64,000 nucleotides of DNA, from NCBI RefSeq assembly GCF_012295575.1, contig NZ_CP051180.1, forward strand, positions 3,534,001 through 3,598,000. Direction: 5' to 3'. The notes beneath the pieces are model-generated. The model was not told the DNA's origin, did no database searches, and saw only the letters and a list, made by a program, of their open reading frames with translations. A program made the translations under genes and the position numbers. This DNA comes from Ferrimonas lipolytica. Its GTDB lineage: Bacteria > Pseudomonadota > Gammaproteobacteria > Enterobacterales > Shewanellaceae. Positions 27,087-35,507 of the stretch are shown piece by piece (positions within the stretch are counted from its first letter, which is position 1; every line of letters starts with the position of its first letter).

Positions 27087-27242
27087 TGTGGATAACTTTG
27101 TGAACAGTCACTGTGGATAACGATTTTTATTTTTGTGATCTTGATCGCCAAGCAGGATTGAAGTCCAGTAACCATGCGGATTACCGGTTTAAATCTAAGA
27201 GATATCGGATTTGGATAATACGACAACTACAACTGTGGATAT
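27087..27242 (+). promoter_or_regulatory. Cluster of DnaA boxes upstream of polA
   Basis: Two perfect DnaA boxes TGTGGATAA (27087-27095 and 27112-27120) and one with eight of nine matches (27234-27242) have the same direction in the 418-base gap between polA and elbB. They may control polA or bind excess DnaA. AT-rich DNA follows at about 27340-27410. No dnaA, dnaN or mnmG is nearby, so a replication origin is unlikely. I see no convincing gene in the gap. Confidence 0.5.
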
Positions 27243-27424
27243 TGCGTGTCATCCTTGACAGTAACGAGCGGATAAAGGAACAACTATTAAGCAGCTTAGG
27301 TTATGTCGAGATGTAACTTAGCACAAAAAAACATCAGTTCTATAGTGGTAACATAAAATTGTTAAAACGATTTTTTCTAACCGCACTAAAAACGCAAAAT
27401 TTGTGGAATAACAAGGAGTCTGCC

Positions 27425-28075
27425 ATGAAACGAATCGCGGTAATTTTAAGTGGTTGTGGGGTGTATGACGGCACTGAGGTACATGAGGCGGTACTTACCC
27501 TGCTGGCCCTGCAGCGAGCTGGGACACAGGTGCAGTGCTTTGCGCCAGACAGAAATCAGATGCACGTTATTAATCATCTTACCGGAGAGGTAATGGCGGA
27601 GATGCGCAATATACTGGTTGAGTCTGCCCGTATTGCTCGCGGCGAGGTTAAAGCGATTGCTGAATTGAATGTGGCTGAGTTTGACGCATTGATTGTTCCA
27701 GGCGGCTTTGGTGCAGCAAAGAATCTCTGTGACTTTGCCCATGCTGGTACTGGGATGCATGTGGCCGACGATGTGAAGCAGGTATGTCGTGCCTTTGTCG
27801 ATGCCGGTAAGGTGAGTGGTTATCTGTGTATTGCACCGATTATGTTGCCGCAGATTGTGGGGGCAGGCACGGTCGGCACCATTGGTGACGATGTCGATAC
27901 GGCGGCAGCGTATACGCTGATGGGCGGACAACACCAAAGCTGCAGCGTGGCACAAGTGGCGGTCGATACCACCAATAAAGTGGTCTCATCCCCTGCTTAT
28001 ATGCTGGCCGGTGACATCGGTGAAGCAGCTCAGAGCGTTGATGCACTGGTTGATAAGGTGCTGCAGCTAGCCTAG
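27425..28075 (+). CDS. elbB: ElbB-family DJ-1/PfpI-like glyoxalase
   Basis: The 216-residue cytoplasmic protein of the DJ-1/PfpI superfamily has VILSGCGVYDGTEVHE at the N-terminus, GGFGAAKNLCDFA and the nucleophile region CIAPIML, all typical of ElbB. E. coli ElbB (217 residues) has weak glyoxalase activity and was linked to isoprenoid synthesis; its true role is not settled. ATG 27425 follows AAGGAG, whereas an upstream TTG at 27359 has no ribosome site and adds a tail absent from the family. Confidence 0.92.
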   Translation: MKRIAVILSGCGVYDGTEVHEAVLTLLALQRAGTQVQCFAPDRNQMHVINHLTGEVMAEMRNILVESARIARGEVKAIAELNVAEFDALIVPGGFGAAKNLCDFAHAGTGMHVADDVKQVCRAFVDAGKVSGYLCIAPIMLPQIVGAGTVGTIGDDVDTAAAYTLMGGQHQSCSVAQVAVDTTNKVVSSPAYMLAGDIGEAAQSVDALVDKVLQLA

Positions 28076-28091
28076 TAACAGCCATAAAAAG

Positions 28092-28321
28092 GGCTGTGTA
28101 CCAACGAAGTGTTGTGCTAACCAATACGGTTAAAGCATCGACTAGGTGTGTTCCGATACGAGCGATAAAGCACTAGCGCTATTGATCTTCTGCCGCATTG
28201 GAGTGGTCCCGAGAAGCTCACCTTTGGGTGCCGTCGCTACTGCGACATAGCCCTCTCAAACGCCATAATCGGTAAAGCTGAAGGCTTGAAATACATCTCA
28301 ACAGCTAACTGCAACACAGCC
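28092..28321 (+). mobile_element. MITE-like element, copy 1
   Basis: A 230-bp noncoding element with terminal inverted repeats GGCTGTGT (28092-28099) and ACACAGCC (28314-28321). TAAAAAG stands directly on both sides (28085-28091 and 28322-28328), as a possible target duplication. A clearly similar element lies in inverse orientation at 32747-33037. Shared blocks include GGCTGTGTACCAAC, TTGATCTTCTGCCGCATTGG and TGCCGTCGC. It fills the convergent gap between elbB and the acetyltransferase gene. Confidence 0.72.
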
Positions 28322-28391
28322 TAAAAAGCTAGCGTAACGCTAGCCTTTGGTTGGTCGATGATGCCTGTTGCAGCAGTTATCGAAGCTGTAA

Positions 28392-28838
28392 TTACGCACC
28401 AATGTGTTTGGCAAATCGAATGCGATAATCGAGAGAGCTGTCGCCTTTCTTCATCAGCTCGACAATATGAAATCCATTGCCGAGTAATAGCCGCAACTTG
28501 GCAGGATAGCGGTTGCGGCTTTTTACCGTAATCCGTTCGAAGCCCTGCTGTTTGGCCCAATGTTGTAGTCCCTCTAACAACATTGAGGCTAACTTAAGGC
28601 CGCGAAACTGTGGCACAACCCCACTCATCCACAGGTAGAGCTCTTGTGGAGAGTTGGCGTAAGAGGCGTAGAAACCTGCGGCCTCCCCATCTACCTCAGC
28701 AATCTGAATTAGATAACGCCCCTCTTGCAACCGACGATGGTATTCGTCGGCGCCATAGGGGTTATCGAACTCAGGGATCTGTAGGCTTAGCGCCACCACT
28801 TCATCAATCGAGCCGTGACGCCACGCCAATTCACCCAT
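28392..28838 (-). CDS. GNAT family acetyltransferase
   Basis: The 148-residue protein has a single GNAT fold. Strand 4 and the acetyl-CoA loop are in LWMSGVVPQFRGLKLASMLL (RGLKLAS replaces the usual Q/RxxGxA), and the C-terminal part reads KLRLLLGNGFHIVE. Transfer of acetyl from acetyl-CoA to an unknown amine is expected. ATG 28838 overlaps the end of the HD-domain gene and follows GGAA; TTG 28844 is the alternative. It is probably the last gene of the yhhQ-HD-GNAT operon. Confidence 0.82.
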   Translation of the reverse strand: MGELAWRHGSIDEVVALSLQIPEFDNPYGADEYHRRLQEGRYLIQIAEVDGEAAGFYASYANSPQELYLWMSGVVPQFRGLKLASMLLEGLQHWAKQQGFERITVKSRNRYPAKLRLLLGNGFHIVELMKKGDSSLDYRIRFAKHIGA

Positions 28839-29475
28839 GGCCAAGTTCCAGCATCAGCTGATCTAGATATTGCTGCATAAACTGCCAACGACGCTGACCC
28901 TCAGCTTTACCGGCTTCGGTGGTCATAGATCCAGGCAGGTGTTGCAGTTTGACGAAGAAGTGGTCGATGTTGAAGTTGTCATCGTCCAGGGAGCGTAGCT
29001 TAGCTAGTGGATCTGTTGGGTGGTAAAGATCTCGCTCCCACTGACCACCAAGCATTAAGCAGCGAGACAAACCGATGGCGCCGAGCGCGTCTAATCGATC
29101 GGCATCCTGAACCACCTTAGCTTCAATGGTTTCGCACGGTACGCCAGCTGACCAGCTATGCGACACGATAGCGTGGTGAATCGCATCCAAGTGTTGAGAT
29201 GGGTAACCGTACTCATCCAACAGCTTAATGGCCTTATCGGCGCTCAGCTTAGAGGCTTGATCGCGACGCTCATCACGCTTATCAACCAATACCACGTCGT
29301 GTAGCCATGCTGCCGGTAACACCACCGCTAAATCGGCACCTTCGGCTTGGGCTAATTGCTTGGCAGCCACGGCAACTCGTTCGATGTGGCTTACATCATG
29401 GGCTCCGTCGCGTCCTGCCGCTTCGGCCCAAGCATGGCAAAGTTGCTGCCATGAGGCGTCGAATGGATGGTTCAT
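28831..29475 (-). CDS. HD-domain phosphohydrolase (YedJ-like)
   Basis: The 214-residue cytoplasmic HD-superfamily protein has the metal ligands His in DVSHIERV, the HD pair in AAWLHDVVL, further His in DAIHHAIVSHSW, and Asp in VQDADRLDALGAIGL. These metal-dependent hydrolases act on phosphate esters or nucleotides; the substrate of the YedJ group is not known. The start ATG touches the yhhQ stop (overlap of one base), showing co-translation with that gene. Confidence 0.87.
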   Translation of the reverse strand: MNHPFDASWQQLCHAWAEAAGRDGAHDVSHIERVAVAAKQLAQAEGADLAVVLPAAWLHDVVLVDKRDERRDQASKLSADKAIKLLDEYGYPSQHLDAIHHAIVSHSWSAGVPCETIEAKVVQDADRLDALGAIGLSRCLMLGGQWERDLYHPTDPLAKLRSLDDDNFNIDHFFVKLQHLPGSMTTEAGKAEGQRRWQFMQQYLDQLMLELGHG

Positions 29476-30137
29476 TAATTCTCCTGAAAACGATGCTTGT
29501 TCGAAACCAGAATCTTATCAGTCAGAATTTTTAAAAATACGCCATAGACCGGCAAAAATAGAAACAAACTGATCAGAAGCTTGAATCCATAATCTACGGT
29601 TGCTATCTCCGGCCAGTGGGAGGCCATAAAGGCATCATTGCTGGCGTAAAATGCGATGGAGAAAAACACCAAGGTATCGATAAAGTTACCAAAGATGGTT
29701 GAGCCTGCTGGGGCGAGCCACCAACGCTTGTTAGCGCGCAAGCGAGCAAACACCTTGATGTCCATTAACTGGCCAAATAAGTAGGCTGCAAAGCTCGCAA
29801 AGGCGATACGAGCGACAAAGGTGTTAAATTCAGACAGGGCGGACAGGCCGACAAAGTTACCTTCAAACCACATTACTGATATCAGATAAGAGATCACCAA
29901 TGCAGGCATCATGGCGCCGAAGATAATCTTACGAGCTGACTGGGTACCAAAGATCCGAACCGTTAGGTCAGTCGCGAGGTACACAAAGGGAAAACTGAAA
30001 GCGCCCCAAGTGGTGTGCATGCCAAACAGTTGGAATGGCAGCTGCACCAAGTAGTTACTGGCAGCAATAATAACGACGTGAAAGCTGACTAAGATCAGCA
30101 GTGCGCGCTGTTGTTGCGCGGCTGAGAGTTGAAGCAT
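29475..30137 (-). CDS. yhhQ: Queuosine precursor transporter (YhhQ/VUT family)
   Basis: This 220-residue inner-membrane protein has about six helices. The family marks FVYLATDLTVRIFG (about 50-63) and GSTIFGNFIDTLVFFSIAF are present. E. coli YhhQ imports the queuosine precursors preQ0 and preQ1 for tRNA modification. ATG 30137 is preferred; a TTG one codon earlier is possible. No preQ1 riboswitch was recognised in the upstream gap. It heads the yhhQ-HD-GNAT operon. Confidence 0.9.
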   Translation of the reverse strand: MLQLSAAQQQRALLILVSFHVVIIAASNYLVQLPFQLFGMHTTWGAFSFPFVYLATDLTVRIFGTQSARKIIFGAMMPALVISYLISVMWFEGNFVGLSALSEFNTFVARIAFASFAAYLFGQLMDIKVFARLRANKRWWLAPAGSTIFGNFIDTLVFFSIAFYASNDAFMASHWPEIATVDYGFKLLISLFLFLPVYGVFLKILTDKILVSNKHRFQEN

Positions 30138-30331
30138 CAAGTTGTACCTTTTTAGTTTACTGGGGTGAGGGAACCCAGACTTCTTGTTTACGCTACCTGT
30201 TGGCGAGCGAGGGCGAAATTATAGGCAGATCTTTTTTTGGTGCAAGTCTTTCGTGATCTTCATAAGATAAATCTCATTCGGTGGTGGCATAATCGTCATC
30301 ACTTTCTCTTTAGCAATAGGATCTCAGACAA

Positions 30332-31573
30332 GTGAGCGATTGTTGTAGTCAGCCAGGCCTAATGTTGCCGGCACAAGCGTTGGAGCTGATGCGCGAGCAG
30401 ATAACTCCCATTCAACAGGTTGAGTCCGTTGCTTTAGAGCAAGCTGCGGGGCGGATTTTAGCGGACGATATCTACTGTGCTATCGATCTGCCGCCGTTCG
30501 CCAATTCCGCGATGGACGGCTATGCGGTTCGAAGCAGTGAAGTTGCTGCCGGCGCCACGCTAACGGTTGCTGGTAAGTCTTTTGCCGGGATCCCGTTTAC
30601 GGGGGAATGTGGAGTGGGTGAATGCGTGCGGATCATGACCGGTGCCTTGTTGCCTGAAGGGCTTGATACCATTGTGATGCAGGAGCAAACCGAAGCCGCT
30701 GGCGATCAAGTCACCTTTATGGCTGACGTTCGTCATGCTCAATTTGTTCGCGGCCGCGGTAGTGAGCTCAACGCGGGCACGCAAGTGTTGTCCAAAGGGC
30801 AACGAGTTGATGCTGGCGCCATTGGCGTATTGGCGACCGTTGGCGTTGCTCAGGTGCCGGTTTATCGTCAGTTGAAGGTGGCACTATTTTCTACCGGTGA
30901 TGAGCTAAAGGCGCCGGGCACTGAGCTGGCAGCTGGCGAAATCTATGACTCTAACCGTCATGCACTGCGCACCATGCTTACAGCCATGGATGTTGAGGTG
31001 ATCGATCTGGGCGTTATCCCTGATGATCTTGATCTGGTTCGAGCGGCTTTTGCCAAAGGCGATGAGCTGGCGGATGCGGTGATCACCTCTGGCGGTGTTT
31101 CTGTTGGTGAAGCGGATTACATCAAAATCGTGCTTGATGAGTTGGGGCAGGTGAACTTCTGGAAGCTCGCCATTAAGCCGGGTAAACCATTTGCTTTTGG
31201 TCAGCTCGCCAACAGCTGGTTCTTCGGCTTACCGGGTAACCCGGTTTCGTCGATGGTGACTTGTTACCAGCTAGTGCAACCGATGCTGTCTCATCTTGGT
31301 GGTGAATCCGAGCGAACCAAGCTGCTGCTCAATGCCACGCTAACAACGTCATTGCGCAAAGGCCCAGGCCGTCAGGAGTACCAACGTGGCGTGTTAAGCC
31401 AAGCGGCGGATGGCAGCCTCCAAGTTGCAGCTACCGGTGCACAGAGCTCTGACATGACCACCTCAATGGCCAAAGGGAACTGCTTTATTGTGATCCCACA
31501 AAACAAGCAGGATCCGCAGGCGGGCGAAACGGTTCAAGTAGAACCATTCAATGGCGTCCTTGGGGGTCACTGA
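30332..31573 (+). CDS. moeA: Molybdopterin molybdotransferase
   Basis: MoeA inserts molybdate into adenylylated molybdopterin to make active molybdenum cofactor. The 413-residue product has FANSAMDGYAVRSSE near the N-terminus, the MPT-binding SGGVSVGEADYIK and LPGNPVSSMV. The length matches the family (E. coli 411). The start is GTG at 30332 with a weak ribosome site. Its stop overlaps the moeB start by one base. The nearby formate dehydrogenase is a likely user of the cofactor. Confidence 0.96.
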   Translation: MSDCCSQPGLMLPAQALELMREQITPIQQVESVALEQAAGRILADDIYCAIDLPPFANSAMDGYAVRSSEVAAGATLTVAGKSFAGIPFTGECGVGECVRIMTGALLPEGLDTIVMQEQTEAAGDQVTFMADVRHAQFVRGRGSELNAGTQVLSKGQRVDAGAIGVLATVGVAQVPVYRQLKVALFSTGDELKAPGTELAAGEIYDSNRHALRTMLTAMDVEVIDLGVIPDDLDLVRAAFAKGDELADAVITSGGVSVGEADYIKIVLDELGQVNFWKLAIKPGKPFAFGQLANSWFFGLPGNPVSSMVTCYQLVQPMLSHLGGESERTKLLLNATLTTSLRKGPGRQEYQRGVLSQAADGSLQVAATGAQSSDMTTSMAKGNCFIVIPQNKQDPQAGETVQVEPFNGVLGGH

Positions 31574-32325
31574 TGGAGGATATTCTTTCTGATCAGGAGC
31601 TGCTGCGTTATAACCGTCAAATTGTTATCCGTGCCTTTGATATGGATGGCCAAGAAGCGTTAAAGCAAGCCAAGGTATTGGTAATCGGTGCCGGCGGTTT
31701 GGGCTGTGCTGCAACTCAATATCTAGTGACCGCCGGAATTGGTGAGATCACCTTAGTGGATTTCGACCACGTTGAGTTGTCCAACCTGCAGCGTCAGGTA
31801 TTGCATCGCGATGCTCGCATCAACGTCAATAAAGCGGAATCTGCGGCGATTGAGCTGCGTCAGCTTAATCCACACGTTACCGTTAATGTGATTGATCGCC
31901 TGCTGGAACAGCCTGAACTGGCGGAGCAGGTGCAGCAGCATGAGGTAGTGCTGGATTGCACCGACAACGTCAACACTCGCGAAATGTTGAATAAATGCTG
32001 TTTTGCCAGCAAGACGCCGTTGATCAGCGCAGCGGCTATCCGCATGGAAGGGTTGGTGACGGTATTAGATTATGCTGCGGATAAGCCGTGCTACCAATGT
32101 TTCTCTGCAATGTTTGGTGATCAGCAGTTAAGTTGCGTTGAATCCGGCATTCTAGCACCAGTAGTGGGCATGGTTGGCTGCTTGCAGGCCACCGAAGCAG
32201 TGAAGCAGCTCAGTGGCATGGGTAAAACCCTCTCTGGCCGTATCTTAATGATCGACGCCATGACCATGGAGTTTCGCGAGATGAAGCTGCCTAAACGACT
32301 CAATTGTCCAGTTTGCTCTGGCTAG
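31573..32325 (+). CDS. moeB: Molybdopterin-synthase adenylyltransferase
   Basis: MoeB is an E1-like enzyme that adenylates the C-terminal Gly of MoaD so that it can be loaded with sulfur. The 250-residue product has the ATP-binding GAGGLGCAATQYL, the Arg and Asp of SNLQRQVLHRD, DCTDNVNTR, and zinc ligands in CYQC and CPVC. The length matches E. coli MoeB (249). It is translationally coupled to moeA and followed by a terminator. Confidence 0.96.
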   Translation: MEDILSDQELLRYNRQIVIRAFDMDGQEALKQAKVLVIGAGGLGCAATQYLVTAGIGEITLVDFDHVELSNLQRQVLHRDARINVNKAESAAIELRQLNPHVTVNVIDRLLEQPELAEQVQQHEVVLDCTDNVNTREMLNKCCFASKTPLISAAAIRMEGLVTVLDYAADKPCYQCFSAMFGDQQLSCVESGILAPVVGMVGCLQATEAVKQLSGMGKTLSGRILMIDAMTMEFREMKLPKRLNCPVCSG

Positions 32326-32350
32326 CTCTAGATGTTGATCTAAGAAGAAA

Positions 32351-32380
32351 AACGCCCTGCATTTACGTAGGGCGTTTTTG
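32351..32380 (+). terminator. Terminator after moeAB
   Basis: Stem AACGCCCT / AGGGCGTT (32351-32376) followed by TTTTTG. Confidence 0.85.
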
Positions 32381-32429
32381 TTTGCGCTGGCTATGCTTGA
32401 TGATGAGTTGATTATTATGGAGCGACAGT

Positions 32430-32678
32430 ATGGGATTTTTATCTTGGGTGATCTTAGGATTAATCGCAGGCGCATTGGCTAAATGGTTGATGCCGGGCAA
32501 TGATGGTGGTGGTTGGTTTATGACGATGTTGCTTGGCATCGTTGGCGCATTTGTTGGCGGCTTTGTCGGGGGGTTTGTTGGTTTTAGTAACGTCAACGGC
32601 ATCAATATCGGTAGCTTATTCACCGCCACTGTCGGTGCATTGATAGTGCTGTTTATCTACAACAAATTTATCCGATAG
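32430..32678 (+). CDS. GlsB/YeaQ/YmgE-family small membrane protein
   Basis: This 82-residue protein of three hydrophobic helices is rich in Gly. MGFLSWVILGLIAGALAKW and the GNDGGGWFMTMLLGIVGA segment are diagnostic for the transglycosylase-associated (GlsB/YeaQ) family. Members are linked to stress responses but have no proven activity. It has its own terminator at 32716-32744 and is separated from moeB by another, so it is a single-gene unit. Confidence 0.9.
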   Translation: MGFLSWVILGLIAGALAKWLMPGNDGGGWFMTMLLGIVGAFVGGFVGGFVGFSNVNGINIGSLFTATVGALIVLFIYNKFIR

Positions 32679-32715
32679 CTGGTTGAACAGCCGTTGCCTA
32701 TCGGTGACAAGATGA

Positions 32716-32744
32716 TGCCCTGCCAGTTGCGCAGGGCATTTTTT
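32716..32744 (+). terminator. Terminator after the GlsB-like gene
   Basis: Stem TGCCCTGC / GCAGGGCA (32716-32738) followed by six T. It stops just before the MITE-like element. Confidence 0.88.
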
Positions 32745-32746
32745 AT

Positions 32747-33037
32747 GGCTTTGTCACAGTTAAGTGTTGAGGTTTATATCAAGCCTTCGGCTGGACCTAT
32801 TGCAGTACTCTTAAGGGGTTATGTCGCGGTGGCGACGGCACATTCTTGTATGCATTAGGGGGAGCTTCGCCCCCTTTGGAATCCCCCTTTGCCTTAGGTC
32901 ACAGTCAAAAACGCTTCGCTGGAGTGCTCCAATGCGGCAGAAGATCAACGACGGCAGTGCTTTCCCCTGGTATCAACACTCGCCTAGCCAGTGATTTAAC
33001 AACATTGGCAAGAACAACACTTAGTTGGTACACAGCC
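32747..33037 (-). mobile_element. MITE-like element, copy 2 (inverted)
   Basis: A 291-bp element homologous to 28092-28321 in inverse orientation. On the minus strand it starts with GGCTGTGT (33030-33037) and ends in ACAAAGCC (32747-32754), with ATAAAA-like flanks. It is longer than copy 1 because of an insertion of about 65 bases that contains a palindrome AGGGGG / CCCCCT (32857-32875). It ends four bases from the stop of the next acetyltransferase gene. A plus-strand ORF across it is not considered real. Confidence 0.7.
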
Positions 33038-33041
33038 TATT

Positions 33042-33578
33042 TTATTGGTCGTTGTTCCATTCGTTGGCTAGCGCCGCCATCATCACCTTGTCGTGATAAG
33101 CACCATCTCGATATCCGGATTGACGTAATACGCCTTCGTGCTGGAAACCGGCCTTCTCATAGGCTCGTTGTGCCGCGGGGTTAGTGGTAAAGGCAGTTAG
33201 TTCGACACGATGTAGGTTGAGGCTACTAAAACCGTATTGGGTCACCATCCGAGTAACCTCGGTGGCAATGCCTCGGCCCCAGTACTGCTTGTCACCAATG
33301 AGAATGAAATACTCTGCGCTGTGGTTAATGTCACTGATCCCAACCAAGCCGGCATAGCCAATTAGTCGGTTGCTGTGCTTGCATTCAATCCCTAACGATA
33401 CCGCATTACGTTGTTCATTAATGCTGGCCAGCCACTGTATCAACGCTCCCTTTGATTGTGGCTTGGTAAACTGGGTAACGCTGTAGCGGGTAACATCCCG
33501 ATCCTGTAACCAGTGGTAGAACACCTCCACATCGGTGGTTTCCAGTGGGCGTAATCGGCATTGGGTTGCTTCAATCAT
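33042..33578 (-). CDS. GNAT acetyltransferase, RimJ/RimL-like
   Basis: The 178-residue protein has the layout of the RimJ/RimL group: CRLRPLETTDVEVFYHW at the N-terminus, the acetyl-CoA loop in YWGRGIATEVTRMV, and NPAAQRAYEKAGFQHEGVLR near the end. Such enzymes acetylate protein N-termini or small amines; the substrate here is unknown. ATG 33578 follows GGAAG. A longer frame from 33641 would overlap the upstream gene and add residues foreign to the family. Confidence 0.88.
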   Translation of the reverse strand: MIEATQCRLRPLETTDVEVFYHWLQDRDVTRYSVTQFTKPQSKGALIQWLASINEQRNAVSLGIECKHSNRLIGYAGLVGISDINHSAEYFILIGDKQYWGRGIATEVTRMVTQYGFSSLNLHRVELTAFTTNPAAQRAYEKAGFQHEGVLRQSGYRDGAYHDKVMMAALANEWNNDQ

Positions 33579-33604
33579 ATGCTTACTTCCATCTTTAGTA
33601 ATGC

Positions 33605-34279
33605 TTAACGCTTCGGCCAGCTTGGTTGCTGTTGTTGCCACTGTTGCAGTAATGCCGTTAACTCGTCGCTAAGGTAGTGCTCACCACAGCTTGGTGCTTG
33701 GGTAAACTCATGCTGCTCACCATTGAGCGAAAAAACCAATTGATAGGCATGGAGGTAGGTGCGATCAGACTCGACACCACCATATAGCGCATCCCCTAGA
33801 ATTGGTGCACCGATGGATTTGAGTGCGACCCGGATTTGGTGGGTTTTACCCGATAAAGGGCGTAACAAAAAGGCGCGTAACCCCGGCTTAACCGACGCAC
33901 TGACGAACTGGGTAGTGGCGTAGTTGTCTTTGGCCCGAGTAAGTTTCCATTGGCTGCGACGAGCCTTAGCCATGCCACCTTCGATAGTCCCCTGTTTCTT
34001 CTTGGGCTTATCGGTCGACAGTGCTAAATAACGTTTCTCGATGCTGTGCTCAGCAAACTGCTGGCTTAACGTGGCAGCTACTGCACTGCTGCGTGCCAAT
34101 AGCAACAAACCAGAGGTTGGGGTATCGAGCCGATGTACGCTATAGAGCTTCTCGTTGCGGTCTGCTTCAACCTGAGCAACGACACCAGCGCTGCCATCTT
34201 GGCTATGAAAATGCACCCCGGCGCTTTTATTGATAACGATAAAGTTGGGATGTTCGGCAACAAGCTGGTATGCGGGCAT
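33605..34279 (-). CDS. RluA-family pseudouridine synthase (TIGR01621-like)
   Basis: The 224-residue protein has the catalytic Asp in VHRLDTPTSGLLL, a starting FIVINKSAGVHFHSQDG, and GKTHQIRVALKSIGAPILGD near the C-terminus, all of the RluA fold. There is no S4 domain. It should isomerise uridine in an rRNA or tRNA, but the site is unknown. The ribosome site AGGAG lies within the hairpin at 34286-34305 that also ends the moa operon, so its translation may depend on read-through or on opening of that stem. Confidence 0.88.
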   Translation of the reverse strand: MPAYQLVAEHPNFIVINKSAGVHFHSQDGSAGVVAQVEADRNEKLYSVHRLDTPTSGLLLLARSSAVAATLSQQFAEHSIEKRYLALSTDKPKKKQGTIEGGMAKARRSQWKLTRAKDNYATTQFVSASVKPGLRAFLLRPLSGKTHQIRVALKSIGAPILGDALYGGVESDRTYLHAYQLVFSLNGEQHEFTQAPSCGEHYLSDELTALLQQWQQQQPSWPKR

Positions 34280-34305
34280 AAAAAAGGGCTCCTAGATGGG
34301 AGCCC
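34280..34305 (-). terminator. Terminator of the moa operon, overlapping a ribosome site
   Basis: Stem GGGCTCC / GGGAGCCC (34286-34305) followed on the minus strand by six T that end at the ATG of the pseudouridine synthase gene. The 3' arm contains AGGAG, the best ribosome site for that ATG. Confidence 0.82.
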
Positions 34306-34332
34306 GATTATAGCGATAACTACAACTAAGCG

Positions 34333-34779
34333 TTAGCGTTGCCACTGCTCCGCCGCTTGTTGATCGGCATCCTTGGCGTCTACCCAAACGGTGCCTTCGT
34401 TACTGGTTTCTTTCTTCCAGAACGGTGCACGGGTTTTCAAAAAGTCGATTAGGTATTCGCAGGCAGCAAAGGCGGCCTTGCGGTGGGCGCTGGAGACACC
34501 GATAAATACGATCTGATCGGTCAGTTGCAGATCGCCAACACGATGGATGATAGTGACATCATCCAAGGGCCAGCGGGCACGAGCCTCAACCTCGATCTGC
34601 TCGAGTACTGCCTCGGTCATGCCAGGGTAGTGTTCAAGCGTCATCGCTGAGACGTTTTTGCTGTCGCCAAAGTCACGTACCTTACCGACGAAGGTGACCA
34701 CAGCGCCACAGGCTGGGTTGTTGGCCAGCTTGGCGTACTCCGCTGCAACGTCAAAATCTTTGGTTTGCACCACACCCAT
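34333..34779 (-). CDS. moaE: Molybdopterin synthase large subunit
   Basis: MoaE, with thiocarboxylated MoaD, converts cyclic pyranopterin monophosphate to molybdopterin. The 148-residue product has GAVVTFVGKVRD, MTLEHYPGMTE and HRVGDLQL, and the active-site Lys region RAPFWKKE. The length matches E. coli MoaE (150). It is the last gene of moaABCDE and starts two bases after moaD. Confidence 0.96.
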   Translation of the reverse strand: MGVVQTKDFDVAAEYAKLANNPACGAVVTFVGKVRDFGDSKNVSAMTLEHYPGMTEAVLEQIEVEARARWPLDDVTIIHRVGDLQLTDQIVFIGVSSAHRKAAFAACEYLIDFLKTRAPFWKKETSNEGTVWVDAKDADQQAAEQWQR

Positions 34780-34781
34780 AA

Positions 34782-35030
34782 CTAGCCTCCGGTAACCGGT
34801 GGGAAGAAAGCGACTTCATCGCCGTCAGACAATTCGGTTTCCCAGCCAGATAGGGTTTGGTTAACGGCAACCAAGACGTTGGCTTCACCAAGGGTAAGCT
34901 GCCATTTATCGCCACGTTCAACCAATTGCTTGCGCAGGGCATCAGCGGTTAAACCGGTAGTGGCTTCAATCTCAACCTTATCGCAGCCAATCACTTCACG
35001 GATCTGAGCGAAAAATAGTACTTTGATCAT
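34782..35030 (-). CDS. moaD: Molybdopterin synthase sulfur carrier subunit
   Basis: The 82-residue ubiquitin-fold protein ends in VTGG. The terminal Gly is adenylated by MoeB and loaded with sulfur. VLFFAQIREVIG at the N-terminus and AFFPPVTGG at the end are typical. It lies between moaC and moaE in the operon. Confidence 0.96.
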   Translation of the reverse strand: MIKVLFFAQIREVIGCDKVEIEATTGLTADALRKQLVERGDKWQLTLGEANVLVAVNQTLSGWETELSDGDEVAFFPPVTGG

Positions 35031-35033
35031 TTG

Positions 35034-35507
35034 TTAAACCTTAAAGTGGCCGGACTTGCCGCCCTTTTTCTCAAGCAGACGAACGCCTTCAATCAGCATA
35101 TCTTTCTGTACTGCTTTGCACATGTCGTAGATGGTTAGTGCGGCGGTGCTGGCAGCGGTTAACGCCTCCATCTCAACACCGGTTTGGCCAGCCAGCTTAC
35201 ATAGGCTCTGAATGCGAACTTGGCTATGTTCCGGCTCTGGGATCAGATCAACGGTAACCTTGGTTAGCATCAGTGGGTGGCACAATGGGATCAGATCGGA
35301 CGTCTTCTTTGCTGCCATGATGCCAGCGATGCGAGCCGTCGCGAATACGTCACCTTTGTGGTGTTCGCCGTTCATTATCATCGCTAAGGTGTCTGGCGCC
35401 ATCTTGATGATCGCTTCAGCTCGGGCTTCACGCTCGGTTGCTACCTTTTCAGTAACGTCGACCATGTGTGCTTGGCCCTGCTCATTGATGTGAGTAAATT
35501 CGCTCAT
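35034..35507 (-). CDS. moaC: Cyclic pyranopterin monophosphate synthase
   Basis: MoaC acts after MoaA to form cyclic pyranopterin monophosphate from GTP. The 157-residue product has [32 protein letters not shown] and [10 protein letters not shown], the latter holding catalytic Lys residues. The start overlaps the moaB stop by four bases. Confidence 0.97.
   Translation of the reverse strand: MSEFTHINEQGQAHMVDVTEKVATEREARAEAIIKMAPDTLAMIMNGEHHKGDVFATARIAGIMAAKKTSDLIPLCHPLMLTKVTVDLIPEPEHSQVRIQSLCKLAGQTGVEMEALTAASTAALTIYDMCKAVQKDMLIEGVRLLEKKGGKSGHFKV

Noticed and set aside
27035-27316. Small ORFs and a possible replication origin upstream of polA
   Set aside because: The ORFs lack ribosome sites and family features. 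DnaA boxes alone, without dnaA, mnmG or a typical origin layout, do not support an origin.
32846-33184. Plus-strand ORF of 112 codons
   Set aside because: It runs through the MITE-like element and the 3' end of the acetyltransferase gene, has no family resemblance and no ribosome site.
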